64,000 nucleotides of DNA from JBMOUD01 sp049319665. Its GTDB lineage: Bacteria; Pseudomonadota; Gammaproteobacteria; Enterobacterales; Enterobacteriaceae. The translations under genes were made by a program, and so were the position numbers. This document shows positions 52,920 to 62,028 of this stretch, one piece after another. The DNA lies in contig NZ_JBMOUD010000009.1 in the NCBI RefSeq assembly GCF_049319665.1, positions 62,001 through 126,000 on the forward strand. Direction: 5' to 3'. Every line of letters starts with the position of its first letter. Position 1 is the stretch's first letter. The notes beneath the pieces are model-generated. The model worked only from the letters and a program-made list of their open reading frames with translations, had not been told where the DNA came from and searched no databases.

Positions 52920-53603
52920 ATGACGCGTAACTTTTTGTTAACGGTCAGTGGAACATTTAATATGGATAATAATATGCCTAGGCTAGTTATATGGAGTGAG
53001 TGTCAATATACGCAACTCGCCGTTAGGGCATTAGCGTCAAATTTCGCATTTATCAGCCAAATCTACACATTGCCTCGCGAAGAACATCAGATAAAGCTAA
53101 CCACATCTGATTATTTTATGGTGGGCCCCACCAGCGGTGGCTTCTCAAAATGCTACGAGTTTCTATTAAAGAACCAAGATAATATTGATTATGATAGAGT
53201 TATGATCATTGGTTCTGGTCTTGATATGTTAGTAATGAGTATTCTTTTCAAGAAAAGCTTCAAATTTTTTTTCAAAAAAGATGGCCTACAAGACCTAGTC
53301 GAATTCTTAAAGAGATTCATTTTATTAAACTATAATGATGGACAAGAATACCTAATAAAACATCACCTTACGTATAATGAAGAACGAGTATTGATTCTGA
53401 TGTTAACAGGATTATCTGAAACTAACATTGCCAACATATTAAAAAGAAGCATTAAAACGGTGAGTCACCATAAAGTAAATTTATTGAAAAAACTCCACAT
53501 TGATACTAATGCGACAAAGCTATTTTTTCTTTATAATTATAGTATCGCTAGCGTCAAACAAGGTTATGATTCATTAAATAATAAAGTGATGGAAAATGTA
53601 TAA
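52920..53603 (+). CDS. LuxR-type HTH regulator, orphan, AT-rich
   Basis: A 227-residue protein. The C-terminal LuxR helix-turn-helix (about 148-205) has LTYNEERVLILMLTGLSETNIANILKRSIKTVSHHKVNLLKKLHIDTNATK. The N-terminal 140 residues are weakly like response-regulator receivers but lack the Asp/Lys pattern, as in RcsA- or FimW-type regulators. Codon use and base content are clearly more AT-rich than neighbours, suggesting transfer. The start may be a later Met (residue 15). Target genes are unknown. Confidence 0.75.
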   Translation: MTRNFLLTVSGTFNMDNNMPRLVIWSECQYTQLAVRALASNFAFISQIYTLPREEHQIKLTTSDYFMVGPTSGGFSKCYEFLLKNQDNIDYDRVMIIGSGLDMLVMSILFKKSFKFFFKKDGLQDLVEFLKRFILLNYNDGQEYLIKHHLTYNEERVLILMLTGLSETNIANILKRSIKTVSHHKVNLLKKLHIDTNATKLFFLYNYSIASVKQGYDSLNNKVMENV

Positions 53604-53660
53604 AAAAGCCCTGAAATAGAAAACACGGTTTACCAAGGGCTATTTTACCAAGGGCTATTT
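53600..53660. terminator. Bidirectional terminator with a duplicated 15-base unit
   Basis: AAAAAAGCCCTG (53602-53613) pairs with AGGGCTATTTT. TACCAAGGGCTATTT is present twice in tandem (53631-53645, 53646-53660), so the 3' arm is doubled. It serves the LuxR gene and the convergent hpaR-like gene. Confidence 0.7.
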
Positions 53661-53691
53661 TACTCTTATTTAATTCTCTCTCGATTTTATA

Positions 53692-54150
53692 CTAGTCGCC
53701 AGATTCAGTGCTGCCCAATACTGAAGAAGGTGGCAATGTTTCGCTCAGCACAATCAACTCATTAAGTAATATCATCAATTGATCCATTTTTTGTTTCGAA
53801 AATGCGGCCTCAATTTCCTGATATCCCAGCTCTACTTTATGGCGTATTGCCTCGTACAATGCTTGCCCTTGAGGGGTAAGTGATACATACAATTTGCGCT
53901 GATCATTGACTGGTTTTAGTCGAAAAATTAGATTATCACGCTCCATACGTAATAAAATCCCGGTCATGCTGGGACGCAAGATACAAGTTTTAGCAGCCAG
54001 CTCATGGAATTCAATCGAACGACTGCTGGCTAATACGCGCACAATACGCCACTGTTGTTCCGTTAGATTATGACTTTTCAACGTTGGACGGAAAAATCCC
54101 ATCGCACTTTCTCGTGCTTGTAGCAGTGCAATTGTTAGTGACTCATGCAT
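53692..54150 (-). CDS. hpaR: MarR-family repressor, HpaR type
   Basis: A 152-residue MarR regulator with strong similarity to HpaR/HpcR of E. coli W/C (MHESLTIALLQARESAMGFFRPTLKSHNLTEQQWRIVRVLA; CILRPSMTGILLRMERDNLIFRLKPVNDQRKLYVSLT). HpaR represses the homoprotocatechuate (hpa) catabolic operon. No hpa genes are in this window; instead it is divergent from a sulfatase. It may have been left behind by loss of the hpa operon, or recruited to aromatic sulfate control. Confidence 0.88.
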   Translation of the reverse strand: MHESLTIALLQARESAMGFFRPTLKSHNLTEQQWRIVRVLASSRSIEFHELAAKTCILRPSMTGILLRMERDNLIFRLKPVNDQRKLYVSLTPQGQALYEAIRHKVELGYQEIEAAFSKQKMDQLMILLNELIVLSETLPPSSVLGSTESGD

Positions 54151-54198
54151 ATTTGTACCTCTGTTCTGATCAAAACCTTATTAATAATACACAAATTT

Positions 54199-54212
54199 AT
54201 TAACAAGTTAAT
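54199..54212. promoter_or_regulatory. Palindrome in the hpaR-sulfatase region, possible MarR operator
   Basis: ATTAACAAGTTAAT, a perfect 14-base palindrome 49 bases upstream of hpaR. The 289-base divergent region is AT-rich and contains no gene. Confidence 0.45.
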
Positions 54213-54439
54213 ATTGATAATTCTTCGCAACAGCAATGAAACAAACTTCACGCGGTAGTCAAAACAATGAGTACCATATAACACTTTAATAATTATAGTT
54301 AAATTAAACTTACGCTCGATAATTTGTTAGCTTCATCACAAATAAAATTCACGCTGCTGCATAAAGGAGCAATGACGGTTTATTCTAAACGTTAATATAT
54401 TAATAAAATAATTAATCCCACCTTTACCAAGGAGCTTAT

Positions 54440-56305
54440 ATGCAGGGCACTAATTTATCCCGCCGTAAACTGCTGACTCACGCCGGCATTATTGCAGCTG
54501 GTGGAATATTAAGTCATACCGCAGCAAGTACTGAACAGCCCGCTAGCCGCAGTTGGGATAAAGCCTTCAGCGGAGAGATCCCGAAAAATGTTCCTGCCGG
54601 TTATAATATTTTGTTGATAACCACCGATCAGGAGCGCTTTTTCGAACGCTATCCCTTCCCTGTACCGGGGCGTGAGCGGTTGATGAAAACCGGTACTACC
54701 TTTCGCCAACATCAAAATAATAGCAATGTCTGCACCTCTTCACGCTCGGTGATGTATACCGGCTTACATATGCCACAAACCCGAATGTTTGATAATCAGG
54801 GACTGCCCTGGATGCCCTATGATCTTGATCCTGAGCTAGGCACCATTGGTCATATGATGCGACGTTTGGGATATTACAGTGCCTATAAAGGAAAATGGCA
54901 TCTGGCAGAAAAACTAGAGAGGCCGCTAGAAAATATCAAGAATGCTGATATTGACGTCGGGGAAATTCCAACGCCGGAACTGCATCAGGTAATGGATAAA
55001 TACGGCTTTTCTGACTATCACGGCATTGGCGATATTATCGGCAGCAGTAAAGGTGGATATTTTTATGACGCAATCACTGCGGGACAAACAATTAATTGGC
55101 TAAGGAGTAAAGGGCAGCCAATTCAGGCGCAAAAAAAGCCTTGGTTTCTGGCTGTAAATTTAGTCAATCCACATGACGTGATGTTTATTGATACTGATAA
55201 ACCTGACGAAAAAGTTCAGTGGAAAGGAGCACTGGATCAAAATAATAATACTTTATCCCCCACGCAACCTCCGAATAATACGCTGTATCAGGCAAGCTGG
55301 CCTGACTATCCCCTGCCGACAAATCGGCACCAAAGCTTTACCGAGCCAGGCCGTCCCGCTGCACATGTAGAATATCAGAACGCTCAGGCAGCAATGGAAG
55401 GTCAATTCCCTGATGAAGACTGGCGGTGGCGTAAATTTTTGGATTATTACTTTAACTGTATTCGCGACGCAGATACGCATATTGAGCACATATTAACCGA
55501 GCTGGATGATTTACAGTTGACAGAAAAAACCATCGTCGTATTTACTGCCGATCACGGCGAGCTCGGTGGCGCTCATCAAATGCACGGCAAAGGCGCATCG
55601 GTTTATCAAGAACAAATCCACGTTCCCTTTATCATCTCACATCCAGCTTATCCGGGAGGAAGAAGCTGCCAGGCGCTCACCTGCCATTTAGATTTAGTCC
55701 CTACGTTAATCGGATTAACCGGATTACCCAAAGATAAGCAGCAACAAGTGCTGGGCAACAGAAAAGGCTATGACATCAGTCAGTTCCTCTACGCTCCCGA
55801 AAAACTGGGGATAAATGGCATACGCGATGCGGCGCTATATTGCTATGGGATGATCTTATATGCCGACTCCAATTATCTGCATAAAATCGTCACGCTACAG
55901 CACGATAAAACGAAGGATGCGGCGCAGATAAGCTCAGAAATAAAACAATTAAGGCCCGATTTTAGCCACCGCTCAGCGACACGGATGATCAACGATGGTC
56001 GTTATAAGTTTGCCCGTTACTTCTCGCTACGAGAACATAACACACCGGAAACGTGGGAAAGCTTATTATCTTACAATGATATAGAGCTTTATGACCTGCT
56101 CAACGATCCGCAGGAAAATCATAATCTGGCGCAAGATAAAACGCGTTACCAAGCATTGATTATGGAGATGAATACTAAACTTAATCTATTAATTCGCCGG
56201 GAGATTGGCATCGATGATGGCAGCTTTATGCCCGCGATGCCTGACGCTAAAAACCTCGCTTGGGATCTGACTATCGAGCAATTCAAGCGATTAATGAAAG
56301 ATTAA
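54440..56305 (+). CDS. Tat-exported type-I sulfatase with an atypical signature
   Basis: A 621-residue sulfatase-fold protein. The N-terminus LSRRKLLTHAGIIAAGGILSHTAAS is a twin-arginine signal. Metal-binding LLITTDQERFFER is near 60. The modification-site region is NNSNVCTSSRSVMYTGLHMPQTRMFDN near 97: the Cys is there, but the usual CxPxR or CxAxR has Ser at the third position. VVFTADHGELGGAHQMHGKG near 370 supplies metal ligands. Arylsulfatase or related ester hydrolase in the periplasm is likely. No maturase (FGE or anSME) is nearby. AAGGAG lies before the ATG. Confidence 0.85.
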   Translation: MQGTNLSRRKLLTHAGIIAAGGILSHTAASTEQPASRSWDKAFSGEIPKNVPAGYNILLITTDQERFFERYPFPVPGRERLMKTGTTFRQHQNNSNVCTSSRSVMYTGLHMPQTRMFDNQGLPWMPYDLDPELGTIGHMMRRLGYYSAYKGKWHLAEKLERPLENIKNADIDVGEIPTPELHQVMDKYGFSDYHGIGDIIGSSKGGYFYDAITAGQTINWLRSKGQPIQAQKKPWFLAVNLVNPHDVMFIDTDKPDEKVQWKGALDQNNNTLSPTQPPNNTLYQASWPDYPLPTNRHQSFTEPGRPAAHVEYQNAQAAMEGQFPDEDWRWRKFLDYYFNCIRDADTHIEHILTELDDLQLTEKTIVVFTADHGELGGAHQMHGKGASVYQEQIHVPFIISHPAYPGGRSCQALTCHLDLVPTLIGLTGLPKDKQQQVLGNRKGYDISQFLYAPEKLGINGIRDAALYCYGMILYADSNYLHKIVTLQHDKTKDAAQISSEIKQLRPDFSHRSATRMINDGRYKFARYFSLREHNTPETWESLLSYNDIELYDLLNDPQENHNLAQDKTRYQALIMEMNTKLNLLIRREIGIDDGSFMPAMPDAKNLAWDLTIEQFKRLMKD

Positions 56306-57195
56306 GCGATCACGCGATAAAGCGGCTCACGATCGCACCAACGCTCTTTATAATCACCCGTCGGGCGTCCAAAGCTAAAACGCACCTGCTTTTGATGCCT
56401 TTCACCATACTCCAGTGCTGCCCTCACATTTACCCAGGCGGCAAGAGTTCCTACCGAAAGATGAGATAGACTGAGATTCATACCGGCATTGATATAATCC
56501 AGATATACCTGCCGATGATCTTCCGATTTCACCACCCATTGCATAGCACAAGGTTCACCGTTGAACGCCAGTATATGGCCAAACATCAGATCGGGGATTT
56601 CGCTTAGCAGCTCTCGCGTTGTATCCATGTCAATGCGCTGATTGCGGCGCTGAAAATAGAGTTCTGCATAGGTGTTCATCAGACTTTCATGATCATATTC
56701 ACTAACACAGTGTACGCTGCCCCCTGCCTTGAGGAATTTATTCAGTTCCCGGTTGCGCGAACTCCGGGTTTTAGCACTGACATCGCGAACAATGCTGACT
56801 TCCCGGCGGGCATTCAATAAATGGCTGCTATTGCGTAAAGCACATTGATTAAGGTTAGAAAGAAACTTGGTACGAAACGGCAGCACAGTGCTGTGAGAAA
56901 GTTTAATAGGTAAAACTAATTCATCAAAATTGAGTGGATAACGATCAATACCATGCTTGCAAGCCACACGCTGGTCACCGGCAACAAAATGGTTATCCCA
57001 AACACAAACGCCACCAACAATTTCATTAGCGCGATCACGTTTAATAAAATAGCGTTCATTAAGATTAAAGCGGCGATGAATAAACTGCAGTATGCGCGGA
57101 TCGCTAAGTACGCTGCCTCCAAAAATCGCATAAGCCTGTCGATAGTCATCAAAGGAAGATTCCTGCCAACCTAACATGCGATAAAGTGAATTCAT
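56302..57195 (-). CDS. Mig-14-like protein (GNAT/FemAB-type fold)
   Basis: A 297-residue protein, MNSLYRMLGWQESSFDDYRQAYAIFGGSVLSDPRILQFIHRRF..., resembling the Mig-14 family from Salmonella, which is linked to antimicrobial-peptide resistance and survival in macrophages. The C-terminal half (CAMQWVVKSEDHRQVYLDYINAGMNLSLSHLSVGTLAAWVNVRAALEYGE...) is acyltransferase-like. No signal peptide. Its stop codon overlaps the sulfatase stop on the other strand (TTAA, 56302-56305). Similarity is recalled from memory, so the name is moderate. Confidence 0.65.
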   Translation of the reverse strand: MNSLYRMLGWQESSFDDYRQAYAIFGGSVLSDPRILQFIHRRFNLNERYFIKRDRANEIVGGVCVWDNHFVAGDQRVACKHGIDRYPLNFDELVLPIKLSHSTVLPFRTKFLSNLNQCALRNSSHLLNARREVSIVRDVSAKTRSSRNRELNKFLKAGGSVHCVSEYDHESLMNTYAELYFQRRNQRIDMDTTRELLSEIPDLMFGHILAFNGEPCAMQWVVKSEDHRQVYLDYINAGMNLSLSHLSVGTLAAWVNVRAALEYGERHQKQVRFSFGRPTGDYKERWCDREPLYRVIA

Positions 57196-57617
57196 TCTAC
57201 TTCCTATTTATTATTGTTATTATTTGATATAAGAATATCTTTGCTAAAAATGAAAAATGTTAATTTCCCATTAAATTCAATGCAATTGAAGCCGATTACA
57301 TCCCAGAAAAATCCTATCAGATTTTAAGTCTGATGGTTTTCATGGGTAGTAACCAAGCTGAGTCAGAGTTTATAGCCCTACAGGTGGAAATGACAATTGT
57401 TTATTTGGATTAATTACTATTATTTGATTGGAAAGTGATCTATTGCGGGATTGATTATAATCGTATGATTCTGTAACAAAGCCCATCCATCAAAAGACGG
57501 ATGGGCTTGATGTATTCTGAGCTATTTTTAGATTCCAAATTACTGCTGTTAAAAATAGATTCACAAAATAACTTCTTAGATATTACTGGTAATGTTCAGA
57601 AATAATTTGCATCGTGC
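57196..57617. other. Intergenic region between the Mig-14-like and sorbosone-dehydrogenase-like genes
   Basis: 422 AT-rich bases. No gene is seen. It contains the Mig-14-like promoter and a hairpin AAGCCCATCC/GGATGGGCTT (57479-57508) that acts as the downstream gene's terminator on the minus strand (TTTGTT follows). Confidence 0.55.
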
Positions 57618-58931
57618 TTATTTAGCACTCACGCGCCACACAGTATTACCAACATCATCAGCCACTAATAATGCGCCTGATTTATCGACAGCTAACCCAA
57701 CAGGGGCACCATGGAGTTCTTTCTGATCGTCAGAAACAAAACCCGTCACAACAGGCTTTGGCACACCGACAGGCTTGCCCTGTTTAAACGAGACATACGT
57801 TACTTGATAACCGCTTAGCGGTGAGCGGTTCCAACTACCATGCTCACTGATAAATGCGCCACCTTGATAATCCGCAGGTAATGCAGACCCGCTATAGAAA
57901 AGCAGGCCGAGAGGCGCGACATGTGAGCTAAGCGCATAATCAGGTTTAATAGCCTTGGCGACTAAATCAGGACGCTGAGCCTTAACACGCTGGTCAATAT
58001 GCTGGCCAAAATAACTGTAAGGCCAGCCATAAAAGCCCCCATCCTCTACGGAGGTCAGATAGTCTGGCACCAGATTTGCGCCAATTTCGTCGCGCTCATT
58101 AACAATGGTCCAAAGCTTGCCCGTTTGCGGTTCCCACTGCAATCCGGTTGGATTACGTAAACCACTGGCGAAAATTCGACTGGCGCCCGTAGCCACATCA
58201 ACCTCTAATACTGCCGCTCGCCGATACTCTATATCCAGACCATTTTCAGCAATATTACTGTTAGAACCGACGCCCACATAAAGCAGTTTGCCATCAGGGC
58301 TGGCGAGCAACGATTTCGTCCAATGATGATTAACTCTGTCAGGTAAGTCTGCTAGCTCTTTCCCTGGGTCGGTAATCTGCGTATCGCCGGTCTGATAATG
58401 ATATTTCATTATGCTATCGGTATTGGCGACATACAGCGTATCGCCAATTAACTGCACGCCGAATGGCGAGTTGAGGTGCTCAAGGAAAGTATGTTTTTCC
58501 CATTGATGCTCCCCATTCTGGCGCAATAACGTAATACGATTCCCCCCTTTACCCGACTTCCCTGACTTTCCTTGTACCAAGCCAGCAATCAACTGTTTTG
58601 GTGAGGTAACAGGCTCAGTGCCCGGTCCATTCGCTTCCACCACCAGAACATCGCCATTGGGTAAAGTGTAAAGCTGGCGCGGGTGTAAAAATCCATCGGC
58701 CACTTTTTCAATTTTCAAATCCTCAGCAACTTTGGGTAACTGATTTTCTTTCCAACCTACGCCTTTAGGCACCTGCATTGGCGGTAATAAAAAGTTTTTG
58801 GCTGCAGGTAATACCGGATCTGCACCAATTTGCTGTTCTGGCTTCACGTTATCTTTATCATCACAGCCACTAAGTAACACAGATGCTGAAATGGCGATCG
58901 CAATTGGCGCGATAAGCAGATTCTTTTTCAT
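57618..58931 (-). CDS. L-sorbosone-dehydrogenase-like PQQ/beta-propeller lipoprotein
   Basis: A 437-residue lipoprotein with lipobox LLSGCDDKD; the Asp at +2 favours retention in the inner membrane in enterobacteria. The six-bladed propeller matches the sorbosone/glucose dehydrogenase family (FLHPRQLYTLPNGDVLVVEANGPGTEP, ASGLRNPTGLQWEPQTGKLWTIVNERDEIG, ISEHGSWNRSPLSGYQV, APVGLAVDKSGALLVADDVGNTVWRV). A PQQ- or metal-dependent sugar oxidation role is a family inference. It is followed by a DUF2231 membrane protein gene upstream, 10 bases away, in one operon. Confidence 0.85.
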   Translation of the reverse strand: MKKNLLIAPIAIAISASVLLSGCDDKDNVKPEQQIGADPVLPAAKNFLLPPMQVPKGVGWKENQLPKVAEDLKIEKVADGFLHPRQLYTLPNGDVLVVEANGPGTEPVTSPKQLIAGLVQGKSGKSGKGGNRITLLRQNGEHQWEKHTFLEHLNSPFGVQLIGDTLYVANTDSIMKYHYQTGDTQITDPGKELADLPDRVNHHWTKSLLASPDGKLLYVGVGSNSNIAENGLDIEYRRAAVLEVDVATGASRIFASGLRNPTGLQWEPQTGKLWTIVNERDEIGANLVPDYLTSVEDGGFYGWPYSYFGQHIDQRVKAQRPDLVAKAIKPDYALSSHVAPLGLLFYSGSALPADYQGGAFISEHGSWNRSPLSGYQVTYVSFKQGKPVGVPKPVVTGFVSDDQKELHGAPVGLAVDKSGALLVADDVGNTVWRVSAK

Positions 58932-58940
58932 GGGGCCTCC

Positions 58941-59366
58941 TTATTTTAGGCGCGGGCAAACAGCTAACAAAATGTTTGCGATGCCAAGTAATGCCACCAC
59001 AATGATAGAGAGTATCAGGCCTTCAGGTACGACAGCATAAGCATCCCGGCTGTGTACAAATGCATTAACAATGGCAACAACCACTGCCACGAGGTTTAAC
59101 CAAAAGTAAATTTTAACTGATGAGGTTTGCGGCCACGTTTTACTACCAAATATCTGAACCAGATTCACCACACGAGGAATAATGGCAATAACCAGCCCGA
59201 TGGCGATTAACCAACTGGCGCTTTTCGTCCAGAGAACATCAGCATTACAGACATAGATAATGTCGAAAATGAGAGCCGCCGTAAAAAAGCCAAAAGGTAT
59301 TGGATTGAGTAACTCATAAACCGCCACGGCAAATGTTGAGTGCCGTACTGCAACTTGCGTCGTCAT
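58941..59366 (-). CDS. DUF2231-type four-helix membrane protein
   Basis: A 141-residue protein with four hydrophobic segments (about 20-40, 47-67, 85-103 and 115-136), charged loops and no signal peptide. The pattern NPIPFGFFTAALIFDIIY is that of DUF2231. It is first in an operon with the sorbosone-dehydrogenase-like lipoprotein (10 bases before). A redox partner is conceivable, as other members sit next to dehydrogenases or cytochromes. No heme-binding motif is seen. Confidence 0.75.
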   Translation of the reverse strand: MTTQVAVRHSTFAVAVYELLNPIPFGFFTAALIFDIIYVCNADVLWTKSASWLIAIGLVIAIIPRVVNLVQIFGSKTWPQTSSVKIYFWLNLVAVVVAIVNAFVHSRDAYAVVPEGLILSIIVVALLGIANILLAVCPRLK

Positions 59367-59647
59367 TCTGGTCTCTCCATTAAATGCTTTCCAAATGTTT
59401 GTAAACTGTTAAAGAATCGTTCAATTATTCAATTTTGAACAATTTCGACTGGTTTATTTAGCATTAAATGTTAAAAAGCTATTATGGCGACACCGTTTTC
59501 TTACGAGGGAAAATACACATTCATTAGGTATATAAAGTAAATTTGTTTCTTAAGAACCGATATATCAACAAGCTGGACACTCAAGACGCAAACGTGGACC
59601 ATAAGCTATCAATAACGGTTACCTGACTTATTCTCTTCGGGACTCCA

Positions 59648-61306
59648 ATGAGCGACTCGCAGCACCCTCGTTTACCACATCCGCATTCAGTGGATCCGCA
59701 TATACATAAGCAGCCGATGAAACTCAGTACCTCGGTCATATTGATGCTTAGTGCAGTCATTATCTCGGTGTTGTTGGCAGTGCACTCACTCTATTTCGTC
59801 CAAGTGGCTAATATGTCTCGTGACGCAGTGAAAGAAAAAGCACTGACCGTCGCCAGAACGCTTGCCGATCTTCCGACGATTAAACAGGCGCTTTCAGCGC
59901 CACCGGATAGCGGTGTGATTCAGACGATTGCCAGCGCGGTGCAAAAAAGAAATGACCTGCTGTTTGTGGTCGTGACAAATATGGATGGCATCCGCTTCTC
60001 ACATCCGAATACCCAAATTATTAATAAACGCTTTATCGGTAGTGACTTAGCTCCTGCGCTGCTGGGCAAAGAAAATGTCAGCATTAATCACGGGGTACTC
60101 GACGAAGCGCTTCGCATATTCACCCCGATTTATGACAGCCAACATAAGCAGATTGGCGTAGTCGCAGTGGGCATCTCCCTGAAAAATGTTACCAAGCAAA
60201 TCAACCACAGCCGCTGGAGTATTTTATGGACAGTATTATTTAGTATCGTCGTGGGTGCACTAGGCACCTTTGCGCTAGTGCGCGCCCTAAAGCGAATGCT
60301 CTTCGGTCTGGAACCTTATGAAATATCTACGTTGTTTGAACAGCGCCAGGCGATGTTGCAGTCGATAAAAGAAGGGGTTATCGCTATAGACCAAGACGCT
60401 CGCGTGACGCTTATCAACCAGACCGCCAGAACAATCTTTCAGGAAACCTTCGCCGCAGGGCGAACCACTTTTGATAATAGCAGTGAATCCCAACCGCTGA
60501 TTTTCGGTTTACATAACGTGCTGCATACCGGTATCCCTCTACGAGATGAAGAGATTAACTTCAAAGGCCGTTTGTTATTGAGTAATACCGTACCGGTGCG
60601 TAACAATGGCGTCATTATTGGTGCAATCTGTACCTTTAGGGATAAGACCGAGGTCAGTCAGTTGATCCAGCGCTTGAATGGCATGGTAAACTACGCCGAT
60701 TCTTTGCGTGAGCGCTCGCATGAATTCATGAATAAGTTGCACGTTATTCTTGGACTACTGCATATGAAAAGCTATGCGCAGCTTGAAGATTACATTCTCA
60801 AAACCGCTAACAATTATCAGACTGAGATTGGATCTTTGTTGTTAAAAATCAAATCGCCGGTTATCGCAGGGTTCTTGTTAAGTAAGATTAGCCGTGCATC
60901 GGATAACGGGCATCGATTGGTACTCAGCGATGATAGCCTGCTGCCTGACAATCCCAATGAGAACCAGGTTGCGGCACTGATTACCGTGCTCGGTAATCTG
61001 ATTGAGAACGCACTCGATGCGCTGGGCGAGCAACCCGACGGCGAGATTGGATTGCTATTGCACTACCAAAATGGCTGGCTCAACTGTGAAGTCAGTGATG
61101 ATGGTCCCGGTATTGCGCCTGCGTATCTTGACGCTATTTTTGAGAAAGGTTTTTCATCGAAGGGTGAGGAACATGGTGTTGGGCTCTTCCTGGCGAAACA
61201 GCAGGTAGAAAGCCTTGGTGGAGCAATTGGCGTTGAGTCAGAACCCGATGTATATACCCAATTTTTTGTACAACTTCCCTGGGATAGTGAGAGGAAAATG
61301 GCATGA
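59648..61306 (+). CDS. dcuS: C4-dicarboxylate/fumarate sensor kinase DcuS
   Basis: A 552-residue membrane kinase. Membrane segments (about residues 28-50 and 190-212) flank a periplasmic PAS domain with the conserved RKRNDLLFVVVTNMDGIRFSHPN...RVFTP-type fumarate pocket. A cytoplasmic PAS domain (about 230-340), the dimerisation box RERSHEFMNKLHVILG with the phosphorylated His near 358, and the ATPase domain with DNxNE-like NLIENALDALGEQ and DDGPGIAP follow. Overall match to E. coli DcuS is strong. It overlaps dcuR by ATGA. Confidence 0.94.
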   Translation: MSDSQHPRLPHPHSVDPHIHKQPMKLSTSVILMLSAVIISVLLAVHSLYFVQVANMSRDAVKEKALTVARTLADLPTIKQALSAPPDSGVIQTIASAVQKRNDLLFVVVTNMDGIRFSHPNTQIINKRFIGSDLAPALLGKENVSINHGVLDEALRIFTPIYDSQHKQIGVVAVGISLKNVTKQINHSRWSILWTVLFSIVVGALGTFALVRALKRMLFGLEPYEISTLFEQRQAMLQSIKEGVIAIDQDARVTLINQTARTIFQETFAAGRTTFDNSSESQPLIFGLHNVLHTGIPLRDEEINFKGRLLLSNTVPVRNNGVIIGAICTFRDKTEVSQLIQRLNGMVNYADSLRERSHEFMNKLHVILGLLHMKSYAQLEDYILKTANNYQTEIGSLLLKIKSPVIAGFLLSKISRASDNGHRLVLSDDSLLPDNPNENQVAALITVLGNLIENALDALGEQPDGEIGLLLHYQNGWLNCEVSDDGPGIAPAYLDAIFEKGFSSKGEEHGVGLFLAKQQVESLGGAIGVESEPDVYTQFFVQLPWDSERKMA

Positions 61307-62022
61307 TCAATGTCTTGGTAGTCGATGATGATGCCATGGTTGCAGAACTGAACCGTTGCTATATCGGTCAGGTACCTGGATTTGCTTGCTGTGGAACGGC
61401 CTCAACGTTGCAGCAGGCAAAAGAGTTTATCCTGAATACCCAGCAATCTATCGACCTGATTTTGCTAGATGTTTATATGCAGCAAGATAACGGGCTGGAT
61501 TTACTGCCGGAGTTGCGTAGCAGCGGGCGACCGATTGATGTCATTGTCATCTCTTCGGCGGCGGATGCCGCAACGATAAAAAAGTCGTTGAATTACGGTG
61601 TGGTCGATTATTTGATAAAACCTTTCCACTTCTCCCGCTTTGAGGAAGCGCTGACCGGCTGGCAGCAGAAAAAGAAGTTGATGGATACGCATCAATATTA
61701 TGAGCAATCGGACGTCGACCAGTTAATTCATGGTAATCATCACCCGGTTGTCGATGACAAAAAACTGCCGAAAGGATTAACACAACAGACCTTACGTACG
61801 CTGTGCCAATGGATAGATGCCCATCCTGAGAGTGAATTCTCAACCGATGAACTGGCGCAAGCGGTAAATATCTCCCGCGTGTCGTGCCGCAAATATCTGA
61901 TCTGGCTGGCCGATAGCCATATTCTGTTCACCAGTATTCATTATGGTGTCACCGGCAGGCCAGTGTATCGCTACCGGCTACAGGCGGAGCACAGCGCATT
62001 GCTGAAACAGTATTGCCAGTAG
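61303..62022 (+). CDS. dcuR: Response regulator DcuR
   Basis: A 239-residue CitB-family regulator with an N-terminal receiver (MINVLVVDDDAMVAELNR; phosphorylated Asp in LILLDVY; Lys in YLIKPF) and a C-terminal HTH (FSTDELAQAVNISRVSCRKYLIWL). Same length as E. coli DcuR and very similar. It activates fumarate/C4-dicarboxylate genes anaerobically. The adjacent convergent genes encode ApbE and fumarate reductase. Confidence 0.95.
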   Translation: MINVLVVDDDAMVAELNRCYIGQVPGFACCGTASTLQQAKEFILNTQQSIDLILLDVYMQQDNGLDLLPELRSSGRPIDVIVISSAADAATIKKSLNYGVVDYLIKPFHFSRFEEALTGWQQKKKLMDTHQYYEQSDVDQLIHGNHHPVVDDKKLPKGLTQQTLRTLCQWIDAHPESEFSTDELAQAVNISRVSCRKYLIWLADSHILFTSIHYGVTGRPVYRYRLQAEHSALLKQYCQ

Positions 62023-62028
62023 CCGCTG

